NCBI GenBank assembly: GCA_016290835.1
Contig: JAEEVG010000026.1
Location: 1-32,919 of the forward strand
From: Bacteroidales bacterium
Lineage (GTDB): Bacteria > Bacteroidota > Bacteroidia > Bacteroidales > UBA932
Length of the DNA: 32,919 nt
Reading direction: 5' to 3'
Position 1 is the stretch's first letter, and each line of letters opens with the position of its first letter. The notes beneath the pieces were generated by a model, which was not told the origin of the DNA, did no database searches, and saw only the letters and a list, made by a program, of their open reading frames with translations. The position numbers and the translations under genes were made by a program. This document shows, piece after piece, positions 1 to 6,929 of the stretch.

Positions 1-129
1 CTGCGCAACGTGGACGCGTCCGTGGTGAAGAGCCAGCGGGCTCCCCTGCTCCTGGGCCAGAGCGCGATGGAGCGCTTCGGAACCATCACGATCGACAACC
101 AGCACAACAAACTCATCATCAAACACTAA
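1..129 (+). CDS. Retropepsin-like aspartic protease, C-terminal fragment
   Basis: The window opens inside a reading frame; 42 codons remain before the TAA at 127-129. The translated tail contains APLLLGQSAMERFG followed by TITIDNQHNKLIIKH. This resembles the C-terminal end of bacterial clan AA (retropepsin-like) aspartic proteases, where a conserved LLG(Q/M)S segment is followed by a short beta-strand end. The catalytic DTG motif would lie upstream, outside the window, so activity cannot be judged. The next gene starts 3 bases after the stop, so the two are probably co-transcribed. The family call rests on a short stretch and is moderately sure. Confidence 0.6.
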   Translation: MRNVDASVVKSQRAPLLLGQSAMERFGTITIDNQHNKLIIKH

Positions 130-132
130 ACT

Positions 133-762
133 ATGTTAGGACTGATTATCTGCCTGGCAGTATTCTGCTTTGCACTGCTGCTTCTGCTTGTTCGTCAGAA
201 CGATAGGAACGTGAAGACTGCCAACGAGAACGGCGTTCTCAAGGGCCGTTTGGAGACCATACAGGCAAGCCATGCTTCCCAGACCTCGCTGGAGGACCCG
301 GTGTCTGTCGAGGGCATTGAAATGGCCGTGCGTTATTCCGGGTACGTCCCCGAGAAGAGCGAGCACTGGGTCCGGTTCCTGGCGGCCGGTGACCCTTTTT
401 ATGTCGAGACCGACCGGCTTCCGTCGGTCTTCATTTTCCGGGAATACTACATCAAGCCCGAGGAGCTGGAGATGGATCTGTTCCGGCATGCGGCGCATCT
501 GATGTCAGACGAGCTGATCATGGTGAAGGCTTTCATCTACGACGATTGGGAAGAACCCACTTTACGCTTTGCCATTGCCGCCATCGATGCCAACAACGCC
601 AGTTTACGGGAGAACCTGACCCGGTACGTCACCCTGATTTACAATGGGCGGGACAAGATGCACGAGATCTACGCGAAGCTTGTCAAGGAGAGGAAAGACG
701 CTTCCTTTTCGGTCAATCCTTACCTGCCGGCTAAAAGTTCGGAATCCAAAGTAATATCTTAA
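133..762 (+). CDS. Unknown membrane-anchored protein, 209 aa
   Basis: Family not recognised. Residues 1-20 form one strongly hydrophobic segment with no lipobox or clear cleavage site, which suggests a single N-terminal membrane anchor. Residues 21-50 are polar and probably helical, and a mixed alpha/beta globular domain of about 140 residues follows. It has acidic patches (EELEMDLF, YDDWEEPTLRFAI) and no obvious catalytic motif. The ATG lies 3 bases after the upstream protease stop, so the pair is probably one transcript. A hairpin with a T-run follows at 773-822 and may end that transcript. The acidic alpha/beta domain loosely recalls small chaperone-like or YbjN-like folds, but this is only an impression. 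Confidence 0.75.
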   Translation: MLGLIICLAVFCFALLLLLVRQNDRNVKTANENGVLKGRLETIQASHASQTSLEDPVSVEGIEMAVRYSGYVPEKSEHWVRFLAAGDPFYVETDRLPSVFIFREYYIKPEELEMDLFRHAAHLMSDELIMVKAFIYDDWEEPTLRFAIAAIDANNASLRENLTRYVTLIYNGRDKMHEIYAKLVKERKDASFSVNPYLPAKSSESKVIS

Positions 763-772
763 CGGCACCCAA

Positions 773-822
773 GGTCCGCCTGCCATACGGCGTGAAAGGT
801 GGCGGGCGGACCTGCCGTTTTT
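773..822 (+). terminator. Rho-independent terminator-like hairpin
   Basis: Arms at 773-785 (GGTCCGCCTGCCA) and 800-812 (TGGCGGGCGGACC) pair along 13 positions with one G-U type mismatch across a 14-nt loop. Five T residues follow at 818-822. This is a plausible terminator for the 133-762 gene. The ATG of the next gene is only 13 nt beyond the T-run and I see no promoter in between, so downstream expression would need read-through or a promoter hidden in the hairpin. Confidence 0.6.
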
Positions 823-834
823 CTGCAAATAACG

Positions 835-1734
835 ATGGCTATCTTATTTGTTCTCATCTTTATACTCCTTTTCGGCGCTTTCTCCAGTCTTACCGTTGAC
901 CGGTCCCTGGAGGAAAGGGGCAAGCCCGAATCCCGAAAGAAGCGGAAACGGCCCTATGTCTGCAGATACACTCATTTCAATCCCAATCCGACAGAGGCGG
1001 CAGACGAGGAGACGGGAGAATCGAAGAACTGGACGAAAGGAGATTGTGTCGTCAGGGCGTTCTGTGGATTGCTCGATCTCTCCTGGGAAGAAGTCTTCAA
1101 CGATTTGTGCAGAATAGGGGCCGATTGCCATAATCTTCCGAATTCGTTTGAAGTCATCGACCGTTATGCCAACGAACACGGGTATTCAAAGAGAACGCTG
1201 CGCCCCCAAGTGAGCGTGTCCGAGTTTGCCGGAACGCATAATGGGTCTTATCTTCTGTTGCTGCGCGGCCACGCTGTGTGTGTCAGGGACAGCGAGGTCC
1301 TTGACACGGGAGATTGTGGGCGTGGAAAGGTCAAGACTTACTACGAAAAAGGAGCCCCCTCGGCAGAAGGGACCCGTCGGGATCCTGAAGCCGGGGAAGA
1401 AGAGGACCCTGTCATTCGGGCGCTTTGCGAAGTGACGGAGGACTCCTGGGACAGCGTTTTCTCCGACCTGTGCCGAATTGGATTGGATAAACACGATATG
1501 CCGGATTCCAGCCAGGTAATCAGGCAGTACCTAAAAGAAAAAGGGTTTGTCAGACGGAAACTCCCCGCCCCGATGACCCTCGCAGAATTCGCCGACTCCC
1601 ATAACGGCTGCTATCTGATCCCGTTACGCTGGGGATCAAATCCTGACCTGACTTGCGTCAAAGACAACAAAACACACGATGACAGGAGCCAGGAATTCCG
1701 GCCGATCAAGGCCTATTATGAAAGAAAAAAGTAA
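835..1734 (+). CDS. Membrane-anchored protein with tandem cysteine-protease-like domains, second copy degenerate
   Basis: A 299-aa product. An in-frame GTG at 799 falls inside the terminator stem, so ATG 835 is preferred; it begins a hydrophobic segment (residues 1-21) that should anchor the protein, followed by a very basic stretch (30-39). Two homologous repeats follow, about 65-172 and 188-299. Repeat 1 has Cys71 in GDCVVRAF, His146 in RGHAV and Asp157 in LDTGDC, an arrangement like papain-fold (CA clan) cysteine proteases. Repeat 2 aligns along its length (SDLCRIG against NDLCRIG, FADSHNGCYL against FAGTHNGSYL), but Pro192 replaces the Cys and the Gly-His pair is lost. It is probably an inactive regulatory or substrate-binding copy. 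The family assignment comes from motif layout alone. Confidence 0.7.
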   Translation: MAILFVLIFILLFGAFSSLTVDRSLEERGKPESRKKRKRPYVCRYTHFNPNPTEAADEETGESKNWTKGDCVVRAFCGLLDLSWEEVFNDLCRIGADCHNLPNSFEVIDRYANEHGYSKRTLRPQVSVSEFAGTHNGSYLLLLRGHAVCVRDSEVLDTGDCGRGKVKTYYEKGAPSAEGTRRDPEAGEEEDPVIRALCEVTEDSWDSVFSDLCRIGLDKHDMPDSSQVIRQYLKEKGFVRRKLPAPMTLAEFADSHNGCYLIPLRWGSNPDLTCVKDNKTHDDRSQEFRPIKAYYERKK

Positions 1735-1745
1735 CTGAATCTGAT

Positions 1746-2771
1746 ATGGCATTTTTTTCCCAAGAGTTGGCCATCGATCTGGGCACGGCCAACACAGTAA
1801 TCCTCAAGGACGACGGGGTCGTCCTCGACGAGCCCAGCATCATCGCCGTAGAGTCAAAGACCGGCAAACTGGTGGCGATAGGCAAGGAGGCGCAGTTGAT
1901 GGAAGAGAAAACCAATCCGCGCATCTACACCATCCGCCCGATGATGAACGGTGTCATCGCGGACTACGATGCCGCCGAGAAGATGCTCACCGGCTTCATC
2001 AAGAAGGCAACCGGGAGCAAACGGTCGGGACTTTTCGCGAAACGCCTCCGGATCGTCATCGGCGTGCCCGGCGGCGCCACGCAGGTGGATATGCGTTCCA
2101 TCCGTGACTCTGCGGAGCATGCAGGCGCGCACGACCTCTACCTGATCTACGAGCCGATGGCCTCGGCGCTCGGCATCGGCCTGGACGTGACCGCCCCCAA
2201 CGGCAACATGGTCGTGGACATCGGCGGAGGCACGACGGAGATCGCGGTCATCTCCCTGGGCGGCATCGTCGAGTCATCCAGCATTCACGTGGCAGGCAAC
2301 GAACTCACCACGGACATCGTGGATTTCCTGGAGCAGCAGCATAACATCAACATTGGCAGGACCACGGGCGAACAGATCAAGTTCGCGGTCGGGTCCGTCC
2401 TTCCGGAACTGCCGCCCGAGGAGGAGCCCGAAGGCTACCTGGTGGAGGGCAAGAACATCGCCACGGCGTATCCGATGTCTGCAACCATCACCTACCAGGA
2501 GATCTCCTCCTGCATGGACAAGACCATCACCAAGATCGAAAGCGAGATCATCCGCGTCCTGCAGCGCACGCCTCCGGAGCTCTATTCCAACATCGTCCGC
2601 AACGGCATCTGGCTGGCCGGCGGCGGGGCCTTGCTGCGCGGCATCGCCAGGCGATTCACCGACCGCGTCAACATCAAATTCCAGGTGGCCGAAGACCCGC
2701 TCAAGGCCGTCGCCCGCGGCACCTGCCTCGCCCTAAAAAAAACCGAAGAATACCCTTTCTTGATGAAGTAG
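1746..2771 (+). CDS. mreB: Rod shape-determining protein MreB
   Basis: A 341-aa actin-like ATPase that polymerises under the inner membrane and guides cell-wall synthesis. Visible landmarks are the phosphate-1 loop (AIDLGTANTVI, near residue 8), TIRPMMNGVIADYDAAEKML, VIGVPGGATQVDMRSIRDSA, the phosphate-2 motif VVDIGGGTTEIAVISLGGIV, and the adenosine-binding IWLAGGGALLRGI near the C terminus. Length is normal for MreB. The N-terminal MAFFSQ is short and gives a weak membrane tip. The gene sits 11 bases after the duplicated protease-like gene and is followed by a 323-base intergenic region, not by mreC and mreD, so it is uncoupled from the usual operon here. Confidence 0.95.
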   Translation: MAFFSQELAIDLGTANTVILKDDGVVLDEPSIIAVESKTGKLVAIGKEAQLMEEKTNPRIYTIRPMMNGVIADYDAAEKMLTGFIKKATGSKRSGLFAKRLRIVIGVPGGATQVDMRSIRDSAEHAGAHDLYLIYEPMASALGIGLDVTAPNGNMVVDIGGGTTEIAVISLGGIVESSSIHVAGNELTTDIVDFLEQQHNINIGRTTGEQIKFAVGSVLPELPPEEEPEGYLVEGKNIATAYPMSATITYQEISSCMDKTITKIESEIIRVLQRTPPELYSNIVRNGIWLAGGGALLRGIARRFTDRVNIKFQVAEDPLKAVARGTCLALKKTEEYPFLMK

Positions 2772-2800
2772 AATGTTTGTGGAATGAAGAGTGAGACCAA

Positions 2801-2932
2801 CAGATCCGCACAAAAACGCCTTTCTGCGGCTTTCTGGCTGCGGATCTCCCCCCTTTTTTCGCCCGTTCAGCCCGATTCCAGGGGGAGATCCGCACGCAGA
2901 GCGGCCCCAGAGCCCGATTCCCTGCGGATCTG
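2801..2932. repeat. Four-site palindromic element (AGATCCGCA quartet)
   Basis: The 9-mer AGATCCGCA occurs at 2802-2810 (direct), 2839-2847 (inverted), 2886-2894 (direct) and 2923-2931 (inverted), with gaps of 28, 38 and 28 nt. The inner pair extends to a perfect 14-bp inverted repeat (2839-2852 with 2881-2894) and the outer pair to 10 bp (2801-2810 with 2923-2932). A nested cruciform or RNA fold is therefore favoured over two side-by-side hairpins. An 11-bp direct repeat, AGCCCGATTCC, lies at 2869-2879 and 2911-2921. It may end mreB transcription, but its geometry matches the unlinked element at 11816-11943, which argues for a repeat family. Confidence 0.85.
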
Positions 2933-3066
2933 TCACCCCTCTGACAGCCTCCCCTGCTGTTCATTTCTATGAACATCTTTTGCACCGCGTAAGTGATTGA
3001 TTTTCAGCAGACGCAAAAGATATCAGGAAAGTATTAACAATGCCATTTTTCAGCAGTCAAAACGCT

Positions 3067-3074
3067 TATCTTTG
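3067..3074 (+). promoter_or_regulatory. Bacteroidetes-type -7 box for dnaB
   Basis: TATCTTTG fits the TAnnTTTG -7 consensus of Bacteroidetes and lies 20 bases before the dnaB ATG. No clean TTTG -33 element is seen; a T-run at 3045-3049 occupies roughly that place. Confidence 0.6.
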
Positions 3075-3094
3075 CTGAAAAACTACCCCCTATT

Positions 3095-4600
3095 ATGACC
3101 AAGGAAACCAGCAAATACAACAGCCGGAAGGCCCGGGGCGCGGATACCCTGACGGCCGTGGCGGGCGAGACGGGGCACCGGCCCCCGCAGGCGCCGGAGG
3201 TGGAGGCCGCCGTGATCGGCGCGATGATGATCGACGACGAGAGCGTCTTCAAGGCCGTCGAAGCCCTGAAGGAGAAGTGCTTCTACAACCCCAAGCTCCG
3301 GCTCATCTTCTCCGCCATCGTCGGCCTCTTCCGCGAGCGGACGGCCGTGGACCTCGTGACGGTCACGGAACGCCTCCGCCTCGACGGCACGCTCGCGACG
3401 GTGGGCGGCCCGGCGCTGCTCGCCGAGCTCACCGACCGGGTCAGCAGCGCGGCCAACATCGATTTCTACATCAAGATCCTCCAGCAGAAGACCATCCAGC
3501 GCGACCTCATCGAAGCAGGCTACGGCATCCTCAGGAACGCCTTCGACGAGACCTGCGAGGTGGAGCGCCTCATCGAAGAGACGCAGTCGTCGGTTTTCCA
3601 GGCGGTGCAGGGCAATATCACCGCCGGCTACGTGGAGATCGGCGACGCCGTGAACCGTTCCCTGCAGCGCATCCAGGCGCAGCAGGAGGCGCACGGGCTC
3701 ACCGGCGTGCCGTCGGGCTTCCCTTCCCTGGACGAGATCACGATGGGCTGGCAGCCCGGAAATCTGATCATCATCGGCGCGCGCCCGTCGCACGGCAAGA
3801 CCGCCCTCGGCCTGAACATGGCCCGTTTCGCCGCCGTGGAGCGGGGCATCCCCGTTGCCTTCTTCTCCCTGGAGATGACGGATATGGAACTGGCCGACCG
3901 GCTCATCGCCACGGAGTCCGGGATCCCCTCCGAGAAGCTGCGCGGCAGGAAACAAATGGAGCAGAAGGACTGGCAGCACCTGGAGCAATCCATCCGCCGG
4001 CTGGCTGTAGCGCCCCTTTACATAGACGAGACTTCCGCGCTCAGTATCACGGAGTTCAGTTCGAAGGCCAAGCGGATGGTAATCGAGAAGGATGTGAAGA
4101 TTATCTTCGTGGATTATCTGGGGTTGATGACGGCGCCCGCGACGAACGCCTCCTACCGGGAGCAGGTGATCTCGGAGGTGTCGCGCCAGCTGAAGGCCAC
4201 GGCGAAGGAGCTCAATATCCCCGTGGTCGCGATGGCGCAACTGAACCGCAACATCGTGGGGCGGCTGAACTCGTCGATGGGCCGGCCGCAGCTGAGCGAC
4301 CTGCGGGACTCCGGTTCCATCGAGCAGGACGCGGACATCGTGATCTTCATCAACCGCCCGGGGCTGATGGGCAAGAGCGAGGATCCGGACGATGCGGAGC
4401 TGCTCATCGCGAAGAACCGCGCCGGACGCCTCGGGGAAATCGATATGCGTTTCATCGGGGACCAGGTCCTCTTCGTCGAAGACACGCGTTCCCTGGCCGA
4501 CCTTGCCCGGAATATGGAGAAAACGCCGGCGCCGCCCGCCTTCGATCCTTTCGCAGGATTCGGGGGCGTCAACCCGGAAGATTTCTATAAAAATGCGTAA
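3095..4600 (+). CDS. dnaB: Replicative DNA helicase DnaB
   Basis: A 501-aa hexameric 5'-3' helicase that unwinds DNA at the replication fork. The N-terminal domain (about 30-150) includes APEVEAAVIGAMMID and the primase-interacting helical region. The C-terminal RecA-like ATPase starts near residue 200 with GVPSGFPSLDEITMGWQPG, then Walker A GARPSHGKT (about 228-236), Walker B IIFVDYLGLM, the H3-like MAQLNR and SDLRDSGSIEQDADIV. The usual Gly-Lys-Thr loop is intact, although SHG is less common than the AMG or SMG seen in many relatives. A Lys/Arg-rich tail of about 25 residues precedes the N domain. The ADP-ribosylglycohydrolase gene follows 12 bases later on the same strand. No intein is present. 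Confidence 0.96.
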   Translation: MTKETSKYNSRKARGADTLTAVAGETGHRPPQAPEVEAAVIGAMMIDDESVFKAVEALKEKCFYNPKLRLIFSAIVGLFRERTAVDLVTVTERLRLDGTLATVGGPALLAELTDRVSSAANIDFYIKILQQKTIQRDLIEAGYGILRNAFDETCEVERLIEETQSSVFQAVQGNITAGYVEIGDAVNRSLQRIQAQQEAHGLTGVPSGFPSLDEITMGWQPGNLIIIGARPSHGKTALGLNMARFAAVERGIPVAFFSLEMTDMELADRLIATESGIPSEKLRGRKQMEQKDWQHLEQSIRRLAVAPLYIDETSALSITEFSSKAKRMVIEKDVKIIFVDYLGLMTAPATNASYREQVISEVSRQLKATAKELNIPVVAMAQLNRNIVGRLNSSMGRPQLSDLRDSGSIEQDADIVIFINRPGLMGKSEDPDDAELLIAKNRAGRLGEIDMRFIGDQVLFVEDTRSLADLARNMEKTPAPPAFDPFAGFGGVNPEDFYKNA

Positions 4601-4612
4601 CTTTAGGCCATT

Positions 4613-5473
4613 ATGTTAGGAGCACTTACCGGAGACACCGTAGGCTCGGCTTACGAGTTCTGCAACACGAAGGACTATAACTTCAGGCTTTTCCTGTCGG
4701 AGAGCGCATACACGGATGATAGCATCATGACGATGGCGGTCGCGGACTGGCTGCTGCGTGACCCGTCGCACAGCTATCAGGCGCTGGAGGATAGCATGGT
4801 GGAATTCGCGAAGAACTGCCCTTGCCCGATGGGCGGGTACGGGACCGGATTCTACCGTTGGCTGTTCTTCCCGAAGGAGCTGTGGGTGTTCGACGACAAG
4901 TATGGCGCACTCCCCTACAAGTCCACTGCCGGACGGCATCCCTACGGTTCCTGGGGGAACGGTTCCGCAATGCGCGTGAGCGCGGTGGGCTGGTTCTTCG
5001 ATACGCTGGAGGAGACGGAGCGCGTGGCGAAGATTTCTGCCGAAATCACGCACAACCATCCGGAGGGGATCAAGGGGGCGCAGGCGACGGCCGCGGCCAT
5101 TTTCCTGGCCCGGACGGGCAAGTCGAAGCAGGAGATCTGCGCGTACATCGAGGAGCGTTTCGGCTACGACCTGCACAAGACCTGGGAGTACTGGCATCCG
5201 ATCTACGGCTGGGAGGACAGTTGCCAGGGAACGGTGCCGCAGGCGCTGATCTGTTTCCTGGATTCGACGGATTTCGAGGATGCGATCCGCAAGGCGGTGT
5301 CGCTGGGCGGGGATTCCGACACGCTGGCGTGTATCACCGGCGGCGTGGCGGAGGCCTTCTACGGCGGCGTGCCCGAAGCCATGGCCTCCCGCGTCCTGGT
5401 GAAGGTCCCTGCGGCCTTCAAAAAGATCCTCGACGCGATGAAGAAGAATACGGCCTACGATTGTTTGGTTTGA
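4613..5473 (+). CDS. ADP-ribosylglycohydrolase (DraG/ARH family)
   Basis: A 286-aa member of the family that removes ADP-ribose from proteins or small molecules using a two-metal centre. The metal ligands are visible: Asp8 in LTGDTVGSAYE, Thr34-Asp35-Asp36-Ser37 in AYTDDSIMT, and the C-terminal GGDSDTLACITGG around residue 231. No signal peptide is present, so it is cytoplasmic. It starts 12 bases after dnaB and has no promoter of its own in that gap, so it is probably read from the dnaB transcript. No matching ADP-ribosyltransferase gene is in the window, so the substrate is unknown. Confidence 0.9.
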   Translation: MLGALTGDTVGSAYEFCNTKDYNFRLFLSESAYTDDSIMTMAVADWLLRDPSHSYQALEDSMVEFAKNCPCPMGGYGTGFYRWLFFPKELWVFDDKYGALPYKSTAGRHPYGSWGNGSAMRVSAVGWFFDTLEETERVAKISAEITHNHPEGIKGAQATAAAIFLARTGKSKQEICAYIEERFGYDLHKTWEYWHPIYGWEDSCQGTVPQALICFLDSTDFEDAIRKAVSLGGDSDTLACITGGVAEAFYGGVPEAMASRVLVKVPAAFKKILDAMKKNTAYDCLV

Positions 5474-5495
5474 TGGGGGTTTTTGCTTATTTTTG
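5464..5495 (+). promoter_or_regulatory. Promoter for the GH43-like lipoprotein gene
   Basis: TTTG at 5464-5467 and TATTTTTG at 5488-5495 are separated by 20 bases, a near-ideal Bacteroidetes -33/-7 pair. The box ends 25 bases before the ATG at 5521. The -33 element overlaps the end of the preceding coding region. Confidence 0.7.
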
Positions 5496-5520
5496 AACTT
5501 GAATCAATTACGATAGCCTT

Positions 5521-6537
5521 ATGCATCTGAAATCCCTGGCTTTCCTGACCGTCGCCCTGGCGGTCCTGGCGGTTTCCTGCGGCCCCCGCACGAAGCAGGC
5601 GGAGCGCATCCGGGCCGACTCCCCGCTCTACATCGACCCCGTTTACAACGGTTCCACCGACCCGATGGTGTGCTACAACCCCAACACCAAGACCTATTAC
5701 ATGTACTACACCAGCCGGCGCTCCAACGTGGAGGGACTGGGCGGCATCGAGTCCGTGCACGGTTCGCCCATCGGCATCGCCGAGTCCCGCGACGGCGGCG
5801 CCTCCTGGACCTACCTGCGCGACGCGGACATCGACTATGCCCCGGATCCGAATCCGACCTACTGGGCCCCGGAAGTCATCTGGCACGAAGGGAAGTTCCA
5901 CATGTACCTGACCTACGTGCCCGGCATCTTCGACACCTGGGAGCACCCGCGCGACATCGTCCACCTGACCAGCACCGACGGCATCTCCTGGCACACCGAG
6001 TCCGTCCTCGACCTGGCCGTGCGGAAGGTCATCGACGCCTGCGTGGCCCAGCTCCCTGACGGCACCTGGCGGCTCTGGTACAACAACGAACCCGACGGCA
6101 AGACCATCTTCTACGCCGACAGCCCGGACCTCTACCACTGGACCGACAAGGGGAAGGTGCTCTCCATCGAGACCCGGGGCGAAGGCCCGAACGTCTTCAC
6201 GCTGGGCGGGAAGACCTATATGATCGTGGATGAGTGGAAGGGGCTCTCCATCTTCACGACGGAGGATTTCGACAATTGGACCAAGCAGGAAGGACGCTAC
6301 CTCGTCGATGGCATAGATGGCCAGATGAGGGGCAACCACGCCGACGTGGAAGTCGTAGACGGCCACGCTTATATGTTCTATTTCAGCGGCATCCGCGAGA
6401 CCGATCCCGAAACCGGGCAGCCGGTCCGCCGCCGGGGCTCCGCCGTATATGTGGCCGAACTGATCCAGGCCGAGGACGGGACCCTGTCCTGCGACACCAC
6501 CCAGCCCTGCCTGATCAACCTCTGCGCAGACAAGTAA
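5521..6537 (+). CDS. GH43-like five-bladed beta-propeller glycosidase, lipoprotein
   Basis: A 338-aa product with a lipoprotein signal: hydrophobic residues 5-18 end in AVSC with Cys20 as the lipidated residue. The mature part shows repeated propeller-blade patterns: STDPMVCYNPNTKTYYMYYT with candidate base Asp47, YWAPEVIWHEGKFHMYLTY, WRLWYNNEPDG and HAYMFYFSG. These are typical of the GH43/GH32/GH117/GH130 superfamily. Families in this clan cannot be separated by eye and the substrate is unknown; an arabinan- or xylan-type side chain is common for GH43. It has its own promoter and is followed 26 bases later by a small lipoprotein gene. It is probably exposed in the periplasm or on the outer membrane. 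Confidence 0.8.
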   Translation: MHLKSLAFLTVALAVLAVSCGPRTKQAERIRADSPLYIDPVYNGSTDPMVCYNPNTKTYYMYYTSRRSNVEGLGGIESVHGSPIGIAESRDGGASWTYLRDADIDYAPDPNPTYWAPEVIWHEGKFHMYLTYVPGIFDTWEHPRDIVHLTSTDGISWHTESVLDLAVRKVIDACVAQLPDGTWRLWYNNEPDGKTIFYADSPDLYHWTDKGKVLSIETRGEGPNVFTLGGKTYMIVDEWKGLSIFTTEDFDNWTKQEGRYLVDGIDGQMRGNHADVEVVDGHAYMFYFSGIRETDPETGQPVRRRGSAVYVAELIQAEDGTLSCDTTQPCLINLCADK

Positions 6538-6563
6538 TAGACAACTAATCCCAAATAACAGTT

Positions 6564-6917
6564 ATGAAAAGACTTGCTATCCTGGCCCTGACGGCCATTC
6601 TTTCCCTCCTGATCGCCGCATCCTGCAGCCCGACCTCCTTCTCGGCGAAGTTCCGCATCTTCGTGAACGAAGTCGAGGCCCGCTGCCCCAAGTACACAGC
6701 CGAAGACTGGGAGGAGGCGAACGCGACCTACGACCGCCTGATGGAAGAATTCAAGAAGAAGCGCCTCACGATGTCCCGCTCCGAAGTCCAGGAGGTCAAA
6801 GACAACATGGTCCGCTTCCAGGAGCTCGAAGCCAACACCCCCGTCCAGACCGAAAGGGAGCCGGAGGTCGAGGTGAACGTCAAGGAAGTGGAAGACTTCC
6901 TCAAAGGCAACCGCTGA
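6564..6917 (+). CDS. Small helical lipoprotein, paralogue of the gene at 13169-13570
   Basis: A 117-aa product with a lipoprotein signal ending IAASC (Cys21). The mature chain is charged and helical, with a core that reads FVNEVEARCPKYTAEDWEEA and continues through VQEVKDNMVRF. The same pattern occurs in the 133-aa lipoprotein encoded at 13169-13570 (FVDNVEKNYSNYSQEDWEAA), so the two are paralogues. Such small Bacteroidales lipoproteins are usually annotated as hypothetical or DUF proteins; I do not assign a function. The gene follows the GH43-like gene and converges on the dehydrogenase fusion with only 12 bases between the stops. Confidence 0.75.
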   Translation: MKRLAILALTAILSLLIAASCSPTSFSAKFRIFVNEVEARCPKYTAEDWEEANATYDRLMEEFKKKRLTMSRSEVQEVKDNMVRFQELEANTPVQTEREPEVEVNVKEVEDFLKGNR

Positions 6918-6929
6918 GACCGTCCAGGC

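Larger units (their letters stand above)
2772..3094. other. Intergenic region mreB-dnaB
   Basis: No credible gene is present in these 323 bases. The first half is a nested palindromic element (2801-2932, listed separately). The second half is AT-richer than its surroundings and carries the dnaB promoter. Small open frames here overlap the palindromes and lack any coding signature. Confidence 0.8.

Noticed and set aside
799-834. GTG start for the duplicated protease-like gene
   Set aside because: It falls inside the right arm of a terminator hairpin and adds 12 residues before an otherwise clean membrane segment starting at ATG 835.
2801-2932. Ordinary mreB terminator
   Set aside because: A terminator alone does not need four identical sites, and the same spacing recurs with another word at 11816-11943. 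Termination may still be a side effect.
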